DNA of 64,000 bases from Lysobacterales bacterium (GTDB taxonomy: Bacteria > Pseudomonadota > Gammaproteobacteria > Xanthomonadales > SZUA-5): NCBI GenBank assembly GCA_022841325.1, contig JALHRS010000007.1, positions 1 through 64,000 of the forward strand, read 5' to 3'. Of this stretch, positions 45,535 to 58,660 are shown piece after piece. Position 1 is the first letter of the stretch, and each line of letters begins with the position of its first letter. The notes beneath the pieces are model-generated. The model was not told the origin of the DNA, ran no database searches, and saw only the letters and a program-made list of their open reading frames with translations. Position numbers and translations under genes: made by a program.

Positions 45535-46010
45535 TTACTGAACGTACCGCACCTCGACCACCTCAAAACTCTTGTTGCCGCCCGGCGTGACGATGTCGAC
45601 GACATCGCCTTCGCTCTTGCCGATCAGCGCCCGTGCCACCGGTGAGCTGACCGAGATCATGCGCAGCTTGATGTCGGCTTCGAGGTCGCCGACGATCTGG
45701 TAGCTGACGGTCTCGTCGCTGTGCAGATCCTGCAGTTCCACGTAGGCGCCAAAGACGATCCGCGAGCCCGGATTGAGCTTGGCGGTGTCGATGATCTCGG
45801 CATTGGCCAGGGTGTTTTCCAGCTCGTTGATGCGGCCTTCGGTGAAGCTCTGCTGCTCGCGGGCGGCGTGGTATTCGGCGTTTTCCTTCAGATCGCCGTG
45901 CGCGCGGGCTTCGGCGATGGCGGCGATGATCTGCGGCCTGACCACCGATTTCAGGTGGTCCAGTTCACCGCGCAGGCGCACGGCGCCCTTCTGCGTCAAT
46001 GGTGCTCGTC

Positions 46011-46014
<4 letters not shown>
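45535..46014 (-). CDS. greA: Transcription elongation factor GreA
   Basis: A 159-aa factor that rescues backtracked RNA polymerase. The N-terminal coiled coil ([34 protein letters not shown]) and the C-terminal FKBP-like domain ([23 protein letters not shown]) are complete. The acidic tip residues that cleave RNA lie in the LKENAEYH turn. It overlaps carB by 4 bp, so it is the last gene of the car operon, as in related bacteria. Confidence 0.96.
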
Positions 46015-49286
<3,272 letters not shown>

Positions 49287-49289
49287 GTC

Positions 49290-49712
49290 TTAGCTATCCG
49301 TCCTTTCATTGAATCGGGACCCGGGACCGGGGACCCGGGACCCGGTGGTCGCACCCGGCTGCAACGCTTGCTGCAGCCTTCTCAACATCTGACTCACTCG
49401 TTCGACCACCATCAGCGCCTGCTCCAGTGCGTGCATCTCCCCGAGCCTGAGGTCTTGGGCGATGAGCAATTGCGTTTGCACTTCCGCCGTAGACCCGGAA
49501 GCAATTCCGAGGTACTGCAGATACTCCCGTCGATTTCGTCGTGCATTTCCTTCCGCGATATTCGACGGTATCGACACGCTCGCCCGCTGAATCTGAGCGG
49601 CCAGACCAAACCGATGTTCTGCGGGCCAATCAGCCGTGAGCGCATAGACCTTGCGAACCAAAGACATGGCGACCTGCCAGACTTCCAGCTCCCGGAAGTG
49701 CGAAGCGGACAT
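49290..49712 (-). CDS. Four-helix bundle (23S rRNA intervening-sequence protein) gene
   Basis: A 140-aa protein of the S23/IVP family: FRELEVWQVAMSLVRKVYAL, then IQRASVSIPSNIAEGNARRN and YLQYLGIASGSTAEVQTQLL are signatures. These proteins pentamerise and are named for genes within rRNA intervening sequences, but the function is unknown. Here the gene stands between carA and carB. Its last 20 residues ([20 protein letters not shown]) are encoded by a repeat that is also found, inverted, at the other end. This suggests a mobile insertion that joined the operon. Confidence 0.88.
   Translation of the reverse strand: MSASHFRELEVWQVAMSLVRKVYALTADWPAEHRFGLAAQIQRASVSIPSNIAEGNARRNRREYLQYLGIASGSTAEVQTQLLIAQDLRLGEMHALEQALMVVERVSQMLRRLQQALQPGATTGSRVPGPGSRFNERTDS
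49315..49345 (-). repeat. Terminal inverted repeat, carB side of the IVP unit
   Basis: A GGGACCC-type repetitive stretch. Its right 24 bases (49322-49345) are the exact reverse complement of 49741-49764 on the far side of the IVP gene. It encodes the C-terminal tail of the IVP protein. Confidence 0.8.
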
Positions 49713-49720
49713 GGCAGCGA

Positions 49721-50884
<1,164 letters not shown>

Positions 50885-51094
50885 TCATCACTCCAGGTGC
50901 GACAAGACCCACGGATACACCATGACGGTGATCCGGCGGCCTGCTCGATAGGGACCAGTGGGATGATAACTGCTGAAAGCTGAGTCGTGCGACCAATCCG
51001 CTTTATTCAGATTCTATGTCGCTCGCCGGTCGGCCTTGGCTGCACGCACCTGCGATCCGGGCACACGCGCCAACCCAGGAGTGACCAGCGACCG

Positions 51095-51196
51095 TCAGTT
51101 CATCCACCAGATCCCGCCCGCGACCACCATCGAAAGACCAAGGCCGATCACCAGGGCAACGGCGGAAGTCAGGATGGGAGCGCAACTTTCCGCCAT
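51095..51196 (-). CDS. Possible 33-residue membrane peptide
   Basis: A short frame from an ATG reads MAESCAPILTSAVALVIGLG, continuing as one uninterrupted hydrophobic helix to IWWMN. It lies in the otherwise empty gap 50885-51319 upstream of carA. A weak purine-rich stretch (gacgagag) precedes it. The composition is what a single-span small membrane protein would have, but chance frames can look like this. No family recognised. The remainder of the gap holds nothing I can support. Confidence 0.35.
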   Translation of the reverse strand: MAESCAPILTSAVALVIGLGLSMVVAGGIWWMN

Positions 51197-51319
51197 CTGA
51201 TGGCACTCTCGTCTCACTGCGGCCATTGCCGACGTGATCCGGTGATCCAGGCTTCGTAAAACCGGAATGAGCACGCCCGCACCGAAGCGATGCAGGCGCG
51301 CTCAAGTCTCAGCCAGGGC

Positions 51320-53158
51320 TCACTCTTTGCGATAGCTGACATCGTCGATGTACACGTAGACCGTGTAGCTGGTCTGCGCGCGGTAGAACCAGATGGCATC
51401 CAGTGTCACCGAACCGGCGGTGATGGCGCCGTTGCCGCCGACCCAGGCTGACCATTGGCTGCTGTCGTCGAGCTTCCACTCCAGGTAGGTCCAGGCGTTG
51501 GCCGGGATGGTCTTGGCGACCGAGCGCTCGGTGCCGTCGGAATCGTCGATACCCAGTGCCGCTGTCAGCCCGGTGCCACCGGAATAGACCCAGAATCCGA
51601 CGCGACCGCCGGCCTTCGCCAGCGAGGCATTGGCCGACGGCGTGCCGCCACCTGACAGGAAGCGCACTGCCCAGTTGGCCGTGGATGAGGCGTTGTCGAC
51701 CAGCATCAGCTGCTCGGACCAGCTTCCGTTCTTCTTCATGCTGGACACGCGCTCGGCGGTGGATGCGGTGCTGATGCCGGTGGTGCTGCCCGAGTAGGCG
51801 GGGCTCTGGTTGAAATGGCCCTCGCTGGTTTCAAAGCTGTCGAGCACGGTGGTGACCGAGCCACCGCTGCCCGGATTCAGCAGCGAGTAGTAGCGGCGCC
51901 AATCCCAGTTGATGCCCGGATCGGTGTGACTCTGGCTGGAGTAGTGCTGATGTCCCTTGATCTTGGTGCTGGTCGGCAACACGTTCAGGCCGCTGGACGA
52001 GGCGCCGTTGTAAGCCGAACTGCAGGGGATGCCGTAGCGCGTGCAGAAATGGCGCGTCAGCGCCGCCGAGGCGTTGTACATGGCGGTGGTGTACCAGGCG
52101 GCATTGTTGACATAGCCCTCGTGCTCAATGCCCTGGGTGTAGCTGTTGTGCGAGCCGACATGATGGGCAGCGTTCGACTCGCGCACCATTTGCGTGATCT
52201 GGCCGTCAGAGCTGCGGATCAGATACTGTGCAGAGACACTGTAGGGATTGCTTTGGAACCAGGAAATCGACCCGGCGTAACTGCCCTGCATGGTGTGGAT
52301 GGTCACCGCCGACACGGCCGCGCTGCGGGTGGAATAGTAGGGCGACGCGACCCACAGTGCGGGGCCATAGTCGGTGCTCTTGGTGGCGGCGTCGGAGTCC
52401 TTGAGGGTGCCCGAAATCTGGTCGAAAACGCTGCCGTCGATCGCGTCCTTGTCCATGTCCAGGCGCACAAAGGGCGCTCGTTGCCGTTGCAATGCGGCAA
52501 TCGGCAAGGCCCGTTCCCATTCGATGGCTTTCTCCGGCACGCGGATGCCCTGATCGTCAAATCCACGGTCTGCGGCCAGCAACACGTCATAGGCATAGGC
52601 CTCGGCGGCAAAGTCGCTGATTGCCGAGCGCTTGCTGCCGCCAATGCCAGACAAGCGGGTCAACTCCGGTACCAGATCTTCCAGGCGTACAGCCTTGGCA
52701 TGGCGGTCGCTCAACCACTGCGACAGCAGGGCCGCAGTGGCCAGGATATTGCTTCGGGGTAGCTGGATGATCTCCTTGATACTGATGCCCGAAGCCTGTG
52801 AGGCCTGGGTCAGCAGATCGCCAAATCCACCCTCACCGTGACGCAATCCCATGACGCCATACGCAGGCGGTTGATGCTGATGCGCTTCGGTCCTGGAATC
52901 CGGAACCACGTGTTGCCAGCGGCTGGCGGAATAAGCAATGGCCTCCAGGCTGCCGGCCGGCAGATTCGGATAGCGCCGATAGGCTTCGGCAAAGTAGCCG
53001 ACAAAGTCGGCTCGGTGTGCGCGCAAAGCTTGTTCGTTGGCCTGCAGCACCTTGTCGAAGTTGCTCGACGTGGGCGCAGGTTGATTGGCCGCGACAGCGG
53101 CGTTGAATCCGAGCGCAAGCATGCACGCCAGAGCGTGCCTGGAGTAGCGGGTTGACAT
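51320..53158 (-). CDS. Secreted N-acetylmuramoyl-L-alanine amidase
   Basis: A 612-aa exported protein (signal peptide HALACMLALGFNAAVAA). Residues of about 190-420 form an amidase_2/PGRP-type domain: the zinc histidine in VTIHTMQGSYAG, then SNAAHHVGSHNSYTQGIEHEGY, and GHQHYSSQSHTDPG with the second histidine and aspartate. It would cleave peptidoglycan between MurNAc and L-alanine. The C-terminal 170 residues are a beta-sandwich (carbohydrate-binding-like) domain. Acts outside the cell or in the periplasm; may be a lysin against other bacteria. An in-frame ATG four codons earlier exists. Confidence 0.88.
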   Translation of the reverse strand: MSTRYSRHALACMLALGFNAAVAANQPAPTSSNFDKVLQANEQALRAHRADFVGYFAEAYRRYPNLPAGSLEAIAYSASRWQHVVPDSRTEAHQHQPPAYGVMGLRHGEGGFGDLLTQASQASGISIKEIIQLPRSNILATAALLSQWLSDRHAKAVRLEDLVPELTRLSGIGGSKRSAISDFAAEAYAYDVLLAADRGFDDQGIRVPEKAIEWERALPIAALQRQRAPFVRLDMDKDAIDGSVFDQISGTLKDSDAATKSTDYGPALWVASPYYSTRSAAVSAVTIHTMQGSYAGSISWFQSNPYSVSAQYLIRSSDGQITQMVRESNAAHHVGSHNSYTQGIEHEGYVNNAAWYTTAMYNASAALTRHFCTRYGIPCSSAYNGASSSGLNVLPTSTKIKGHQHYSSQSHTDPGINWDWRRYYSLLNPGSGGSVTTVLDSFETSEGHFNQSPAYSGSTTGISTASTAERVSSMKKNGSWSEQLMLVDNASSTANWAVRFLSGGGTPSANASLAKAGGRVGFWVYSGGTGLTAALGIDDSDGTERSVAKTIPANAWTYLEWKLDDSSQWSAWVGGNGAITAGSVTLDAIWFYRAQTSYTVYVYIDDVSYRKE

Positions 53159-53616
53159 TTGAATCCCCAATTAGAGTGGCCCTGACCCCGGCGCTGCGTC
53201 GCGCGCCCCCGCGCTACGCTGTTCGATCATCCGAGCCTCCCCCAGGAGACCCCAAACAAACCAGGACGCGCGGAATACTGAGGCATTCATCTGGCGTTCA
53301 CAAGAGCTATTTCGCCCATTTTCAAATGCGTCTTCGAGAGCCACCTCACCTGCCGAGATCGCCCGGCTCGTAGTCGACCCGCTCGCAAGACAGGCGCTCC
53401 CTAAAGCCAAGCACGTAGCTCAGCAACGAAGAATCCAGAACGCGGCGTTCCTGGAACAAGCAATCCGGCCGCATGTGGATACGCTCGTGACCAAAAGCAG
53501 CACCATCCGCCAGCAGATCCAGCGCGATGCCGAGTTGCGCCGCGCCCCCCCTGGAAGCCGCCCGAACTAGCGCCGTCCAGAAATCCGTCAATGAACGCTG
53601 GCAGCGCTGGCACCAC

Positions 53617-53781
53617 ATGACCAACGTCATCCGGTTCCTCGGATCCACGGTACTACTCGCCGTCGGCTATGTCGCCGGCCAAATGGACCTGATCCATCGT
53701 GCCCGGACATGGATCAAAGCCTTTCTCCAGCATTCGAAAGAGATGTTCCAGAGCATCCCGACGCTGATCCATGTCCGATAA
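53617..53781 (+). CDS. Possible small membrane protein
   Basis: A 54-aa frame reading MTNVIRFLGSTVLLAVGYVA and then an amphipathic C-terminal helix (TWIKAFLQHSKEMFQSIP). One hydrophobic segment. A longer version from an ATG at 53527 is possible. It ends 39 bp before the REP-associated transposase, on the same strand. The preceding 450 bp (53160-53610) contain only frames of uncertain value on both strands; I see no recognisable gene there. Confidence 0.35.
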   Translation: MTNVIRFLGSTVLLAVGYVAGQMDLIHRARTWIKAFLQHSKEMFQSIPTLIHVR

Positions 53782-53820
53782 CATCCCGGCCAGCGCACCA
53801 ACAAGAACCAACGGCGAACC

Positions 53821-54354
53821 ATGACCCAATACCGCCGCCCACATACCCCCGGCGCCACCTGGTTCTTCACGGTCAACCTGGCGCAGCGCCGAGGAAACAC
53901 CTTGCTGGTCGATCACGTCGACCACCTGCGTGAGTCGCTGCGCCAAGTCAAGCAACACCATCCTTTTCGCATCGATGCCATGGTCGTGTTACCCGAACAC
54001 CTGCACGCCATCTGGACGCTACCACCCGGCGATCACGCCATCGGCATTCGTTGGGGTTTGATCAAGTCCGGATTCTCCCGCGCCCTGCCCAAGACCGAAC
54101 GCCGACGCAGCAGCCGAATAGTCCGCGGCGAACGTGGTATCTGGCAACGACGATTCTGGGAACACCAGATCCGCGACGATGCCGATATGGCCGCCCACAT
54201 CGATTACATCCATTACAACCCGGTCAAACACGGATGGGTAGAACGCGTCGCCGATTGGCCGCATTCCACATTTCATCGATACGTCGAAAAAGGATGGTAC
54301 GGAATCGACTGGGGAAGCACACCACCCCAAGAACCCAACCCCATGCGCGAATAA
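53821..54354 (+). CDS. REP-associated tyrosine transposase (RAYT)
   Basis: A 177-aa TnpA_REP-family protein related to the IS200/IS605 Y1 transposases. It has the HUH motif in VVLPEHLHAIWTLP and the catalytic tyrosine in HIDYIHYNPVKHGWV. Such proteins cut and mobilise REP palindromes. Here the gene is followed directly by a REP palindrome of the presumed cognate type at 54368-54463 and by a second copy at 54585. The chromosomal repeats may be products of its action. Confidence 0.92.
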   Translation: MTQYRRPHTPGATWFFTVNLAQRRGNTLLVDHVDHLRESLRQVKQHHPFRIDAMVVLPEHLHAIWTLPPGDHAIGIRWGLIKSGFSRALPKTERRRSSRIVRGERGIWQRRFWEHQIRDDADMAAHIDYIHYNPVKHGWVERVADWPHSTFHRYVEKGWYGIDWGSTPPQEPNPMRE

Positions 54355-54708
54355 CCCCAGACCACGAGTAGGATGCCGGTGAGCAAAGCGAACCGCATCA
54401 ATCGAGGAAACGCGATCCCCATAATCACGACAGATGCGGTTCGCTGCGCTCACCACATCCTACTCGGTTAGCGCACCTTACGCGGGCTTCCATCGATACG
54501 TTGAAAAAGGATGGCATGGAATCGATTGGGGAAGCACACCACCCCAAGAACCCAACCACATGCGCGAATAACCCCGCACCACGAGTAGGATGCCGGTGAG
54601 CAAAGCGAACCGCATCAATCGAGGAAACGCGATCCCCATAATCACGACAGATGCGGTTCGCTGCGCTCACCACATCCTACCCGGTTAACGCACCTTACGC
54701 GGGTTATC
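54274..54708. repeat. 217-bp tandem duplication: RAYT 3' end plus REP pair
   Basis: Copy one starts at 54274 inside the transposase gene and copy two at 54491; each ends after the phrase gcaccttacgcggg. Each includes the last 27 or so codons of the transposase and a 96-bp REP palindrome (54368-54463 and 54585-54680; outer arms gtaggatg and catcctac). The copies differ at scattered positions, including in the duplicated coding part. Confidence 0.85.
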
Positions 54709-54812
54709 TTGACAACCCAGATATTGGGTGTCCAATTGTGTGTGATACGGGTTACCCGGTTACCGCATCTTACGCGGGTTCACCACATCTGGTTACCGCA
54801 CCTTACGCGGGT
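54467..54812 (+). repeat. Four copies of a GGTTANCGCANCTTACGCGGG repeat
   Basis: Copies are at about 54467-54488, 54683-54703, 54758-54780 and 54791-54812. The first two belong to the tandem duplication; the last two are extra copies 33 bp apart. They show that this spot amplifies short units repeatedly. From here to 55006 there is no supported gene. Confidence 0.7.
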
Positions 54813-55006
54813 TGGTCAATTTTCAACGAGCAGAGGTGGTCAGTTTTGGGTGAGCAGCAACATTCCTGATACCAGCGCACCGCGGTGAGCGAGTGGTTTG
54901 ACGCGCATTCGTCGTCGAGAAGCATGGAATGGAAGACGATTGACAACCCACAAAGTGGGTGTCCCAAGCTTCGTGTCGGTGTCCCAAGCTTCGTGTCCAT
55001 TGTCCA

Positions 55007-55060
55007 TTGTTGTTGTCTTGTTGTTGTCTTGTTGTTGTCTTGTTGTTGTCTTGTTGTTGT
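55007..55060 (+). repeat. 11-bp minisatellite, about 4.9 copies
   Basis: The unit ttgttgttgtc is repeated without mismatches four times and then partially. A 19-base phrase containing gtcccaagcttcgtgtc is duplicated just before (about 54961-54998). It borders the 3' end of the immunity gene. Confidence 0.8.
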
Positions 55061-55066
55061 AAATAG

Positions 55067-55678
55067 TCAGTCTTGTTCTTGCCACGAGAACGGATGGACA
55101 AATCCTCGATGGGTGTCAAGTGCCAAGAATGGCATTACGTCTGGTCGAATGCTTAGGAGATCCTTGACACAAAGAGTCTCCTTGCGCGACTGAGTCCCCT
55201 TGTATTCTTCCGACAGCAGCCACCATCCGGACATGTGTGATGGCGCCTCGTACCGAATCCCCCTGAACCCAGCACCGTTTTCGACACCGTCAGTTATAAC
55301 TATTAACTGATCCAGGTGAGGAGGATTGAATTTTGAACAGCAAATTTGGCAAATCGTGTTTTGCGCCTTCAAACATGTCAGCGCACGAGTAGCGCCTGCA
55401 ACGAATTTTTTTGAAACGGGGTCGTATTCACTAGCAACGAGGACTCCGCCGTCTAGTTCAAAATTAATTACCCACATCCCCTGCCTTACAGTCTCACCCG
55501 GTACAATTTTTGAGGCACTGCCTCGAATGTATCGAATCAAGCGAAGCGCCAATGAGTATGTGTCTCCAATCAAATCTTGATTATCAACAGGAATACGTAA
55601 CTCCTGGTGTCCAAAAGAGACAAGCCCCAAGGTTTCTACAGAGGAGTTGGAAACAATAATTTCAACTTCGTCATTCAC
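55067..55678 (-). CDS. Probable immunity protein of the Rhs toxin
   Basis: A 203-aa protein that overlaps the rhs stop by 8 bp and lies immediately downstream, the position of the cognate immunity gene. The C-terminal half (HMSGWWLLSEEYKGT, LLSIRPDVMPFLALDTHRGF) resembles DUF2185/Imm33-type proteins. It has no signal peptide, as expected for a cytoplasmic inhibitor of an intracellular nuclease. Like the toxin end it is visibly AT-richer than the rhs core. It presumably binds and blocks the toxin. Confidence 0.65.
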   Translation of the reverse strand: MNDEVEIIVSNSSVETLGLVSFGHQELRIPVDNQDLIGDTYSLALRLIRYIRGSASKIVPGETVRQGMWVINFELDGGVLVASEYDPVSKKFVAGATRALTCLKAQNTICQICCSKFNPPHLDQLIVITDGVENGAGFRGIRYEAPSHMSGWWLLSEEYKGTQSRKETLCVKDLLSIRPDVMPFLALDTHRGFVHPFSWQEQD

Positions 55679-58205
55679 TTTCTATAAGTCCTTGCAAGAG
55701 CGCCCTCACATGACCACCTTGAGTCAAACTGCATCGCAGACAATGAGGAAAGAAACACTGCGGAGTGCCAGGCTCACATAAACTGGTAGCTGGTTGGTGA
55801 TCGCCGATCATATTACCTTTCTTTGTGCCGGACTCCAATGCGCCACATCTATGACAGGGCTGGCTATTTATCAGGTCTTGCTCATCTTTCGTCGGTTTTG
55901 CACCATGTCCACCAGATACGGGAATTGGTGTCTTCGCATATTTACCCGGGCGGGTGAGCCCGCATCCATCTCGTTTCTTCTTCTCCCCGCTGCCGCCCTT
56001 CTTACCAAGTCCCTCGATATCTGAATACCCAAGAGGGCCGCTCCAGGCGTATCCAAAAGTACTTACGCCGCCGAACAACCCAATCGGATCACTCTGCACA
56101 TACCTCCCACTCCCCGCCTCATAGTCGCGGAAGTAGTTGTAGTGCGTGCCCGTTTCCCGGTCGTACTGCTGTCCCGGGAACCGCAGGTTGAAGGTAAAGC
56201 TCGGTAGTCCTCCGCTGGGTTGCTCGTTGGCGGCGGTGTCGCCGAACGGCGCGCTGTCCCAGCGCCAGATCGGCTGGTTGGCAGCATTGACGATTACTCG
56301 TGGTGTGTCGAGATGGTCGGGGTGGATGTAGTACACGTCCACGCCACCGGCGGGGGTGCCTGACCAGGGGCTGGCGCTGCCGCCGCCGCTGGGGCCGCCG
56401 TCGGTGGATCCGTTGCGGCGTTTCAGGAGGGCGACGGGGGTGTCATCGAGCCACAGGATTTCGGTGTGTTCGGCGACATTGACCGGGTATTCGCCGATCA
56501 GATGGCCGTCGTCGTCGTAGACGTATTCGCTGCGGTCGCTGCTCTGGGTACAGTTGGGCCCGCTGCTGGCCTTGCACACGCGCTCGCCGAAGGCGTTGTG
56601 GGCATAGTGGGTGGTGAGGCCGGCTTTGGTGGTCTGGATCAGCCGGTTGCGGGCGCTGTAGACGCTGGTGAGTCCGGCGCCGTCGTTGAGCGTGTTGCCG
56701 GCGGCATCGTATTGCCGGCTGACGGCATTGACGCTGCTCAGGCGGTTGCTGGTGGGGGCGATGACATAGGGCACCGGCGGGTTGGCGCCGCGGGTTTCCT
56801 GGATGCGATTGCCGGTGGGGTCGTAATCCCATCCCAGGGCCAGATTGGCGATGGCGCCCTGCGTGCCGGTGTTGCTGGCGGTCTCCAGGCGATCGAGATC
56901 GTCATAATCGTAGGCCCACTGATTGGGGCCACCGGCGCTGTCGGTCTGACTGCGGATGCGACTGGCGGGATCAAAGCCCAGCGTGCGGATCGCGGGACCG
57001 GCCGTGTGTTCCTTGACCCGTCCATCCCGATCGAAAGTGCGCTGGTAGCTGTCGGCCGCGCCGTATTGCCAGGATTTGGGCTCGCCGAAGGCGAAATAAT
57101 CGATCTGGCTAACGATTTCGACGCCATTGACGCGAATGCTGAGCATCCGGCCATCAGCGCGATAGCTGTAGCGCACCACCGCCCCGGATGGCAGCACATG
57201 GCCTTCGGTCTGACCATTGGGCAGATAGCTGGTCTCCAGCGTTCGGGGTGCGCCAGCGCCCACCGTCTGGGTTTTGGCCAGCACGCGACCGTGGATGTCG
57301 TAGCGGAACGCGGTATTACCCGAGCCATCGCTGAGACTGGTCAAGCGACCCTTGCCGAAGTTGCCGCCGCTGGTTTCGTCGTAGACGAAGCTCAGCGTTT
57401 CCGCCGGCTGGCCTTGAAAGGCCGGATAGTCGATCGCGCGCAGGCGCTGGTTGGCGTCGTAGTCGTACTCGGCGGTGACCAGCCGCGAGTCCGTGCGCGT
57501 GTCCAGGTTGCCGGCGGCATCGTAGGTGTAGCCGGTAACGCCGGTGTCGGGGCTGGTCAGCGTACGCAGCTCGTCGAAGCCGGTGTAGTCGTACACGGTG
57601 GTGAGATCACGCGGATCGGTCACCGTGCGCAGATTGTCCTGGGCGTCGTAGCTGAACTCGATCTCGTTGCGATCGGGATCGGTGGTTTTCTTCAGGCGAT
57701 CGAGTTCGTCGTAGTCGTGCTCGGTCAGGCGCAACAGCGGGTCGAGAACGGTCTTCTCGTTGCCGTTGCCATCGTAGGTGTAGGTGGTTTTCTGCGCTTC
57801 GGCGCCAAAGGTATCGTTCAGCCGACCCAGGCCGTCGTAGACGCGGCTCAGGGTCTGTACCAGCGTACCGTTCGGATCGAAGGTGTCTTCCTGGGTGCGA
57901 TTACCGAGGCCATCCTGGCCATAGACGATCGAATGACCGAGATTGTCTTCGACCTTCTCGATACGCTCGGCACCATCCCAGGTGTATTCGACGAAACTGC
58001 CATCGGGCAACGTGATGCGGCGCAGATTGCCGGCCTCGTCATAGCCGTAAACGGTGATCTCGCCGTCTTCGTTGACTGCGGTGAGGCGCTGGCGCGGATC
58101 GTAGGTGTAGGTGGTGACCAGGCCATTGGGGTCCTCCATCCTGCGCAGCTGGCCGTCGGCGTCGTACTGCGTGTAGCGCCAGACGTCAGGAAACGGGACA
58201 TCCAC
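55671..58205 (-). CDS. N-terminally short Rhs protein with C-terminal zinc nuclease-like toxin
   Basis: An 844-aa YD-repeat protein. About 650 residues of YD repeats (YTYDPRQRLTAVNEDGEITV and many like it) end at the Rhs core closure (PFGDTAAN ... YDRETGTHYNYFRDYEAGSGRYVQSDPIGL). The variable tail after SDIEGLG has a lysine stretch and then a cysteine/histidine-rich end: PCHRCG (C784, C787), GDHQP (D802, H803), PHCLRCSLTQGG (H821, C822, C825). This looks like an HNH/EndoVII-type zinc nuclease. The start is a GTG with GGAGG eight bases upstream; it begins directly in a repeat and lacks a signal or PAAR-type module. It is thus either truncated or an orphan tip module. Confidence 0.85.
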   Translation of the reverse strand: MDVPFPDVWRYTQYDADGQLRRMEDPNGLVTTYTYDPRQRLTAVNEDGEITVYGYDEAGNLRRITLPDGSFVEYTWDGAERIEKVEDNLGHSIVYGQDGLGNRTQEDTFDPNGTLVQTLSRVYDGLGRLNDTFGAEAQKTTYTYDGNGNEKTVLDPLLRLTEHDYDELDRLKKTTDPDRNEIEFSYDAQDNLRTVTDPRDLTTVYDYTGFDELRTLTSPDTGVTGYTYDAAGNLDTRTDSRLVTAEYDYDANQRLRAIDYPAFQGQPAETLSFVYDETSGGNFGKGRLTSLSDGSGNTAFRYDIHGRVLAKTQTVGAGAPRTLETSYLPNGQTEGHVLPSGAVVRYSYRADGRMLSIRVNGVEIVSQIDYFAFGEPKSWQYGAADSYQRTFDRDGRVKEHTAGPAIRTLGFDPASRIRSQTDSAGGPNQWAYDYDDLDRLETASNTGTQGAIANLALGWDYDPTGNRIQETRGANPPVPYVIAPTSNRLSSVNAVSRQYDAAGNTLNDGAGLTSVYSARNRLIQTTKAGLTTHYAHNAFGERVCKASSGPNCTQSSDRSEYVYDDDGHLIGEYPVNVAEHTEILWLDDTPVALLKRRNGSTDGGPSGGGSASPWSGTPAGGVDVYYIHPDHLDTPRVIVNAANQPIWRWDSAPFGDTAANEQPSGGLPSFTFNLRFPGQQYDRETGTHYNYFRDYEAGSGRYVQSDPIGLFGGVSTFGYAWSGPLGYSDIEGLGKKGGSGEKKKRDGCGLTRPGKYAKTPIPVSGGHGAKPTKDEQDLINSQPCHRCGALESGTKKGNMIGDHQPATSLCEPGTPQCFFPHCLRCSLTQGGHVRALLQGLIESE

Positions 58206-58660
58206 TTTCCTACCCTCCGGTGGCTACCGCTGGCACTTGCTACCTCACGGTTCCTCACGGTGCTCAACTCGATGATTGTCGCGATCATCTTGATCGGCGG
58301 GCGGATTCGATCGCCAATTCAGCGCCTTGCCATCGGCGGCAAGGCGCAGGTGGGTGCGGAAGCGTGCCCGCAGATGGGGCCCGGCGCTGGCAATTCCCAA
58401 CCCCGCCCCTACCGCATCGCCAACGATCGCCCAAAGGCAATACTCCGCCGACCTGTCGAGGTCTCCAAACGATAGCCTGAGCGCACCAGCGCCGTCGGCG
58501 CTGGACCTTCGATCGCAGCACGTCTGTTACTTCGAATCTGGCGGCCGGTGTAGTCGACGAAACTCAGGAAATTCCTGACTCTTGTGTGTCCTTTGTTGTA
58601 CCTTGCGCCATGATCGGGGCTGTTGGAGGTGACCATCCAGATGGTCAGTGAGCGGATCCA
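58206..58660. other. Intergenic region between rhs and the beta-propeller gene
   Basis: No supported gene on either strand. The missing N-terminal part of rhs is not recognisable here in any frame, so it was deleted rather than frameshifted. A short hairpin (cagcgcc/ggcgctg around 58489-58505) is visible. Promoters for both divergent genes should be here. Confidence 0.4.

Noticed and set aside
53653..53961. 102-codon minus-strand frame
   Set aside because: It is largely antisense to the start of the REP-associated transposase and has no independent support.
56466..58475. 669-codon open frame antisense to rhs
   Set aside because: The YD repeats on the minus strand are unambiguous; the antisense frame is a consequence of the repeat codon usage.
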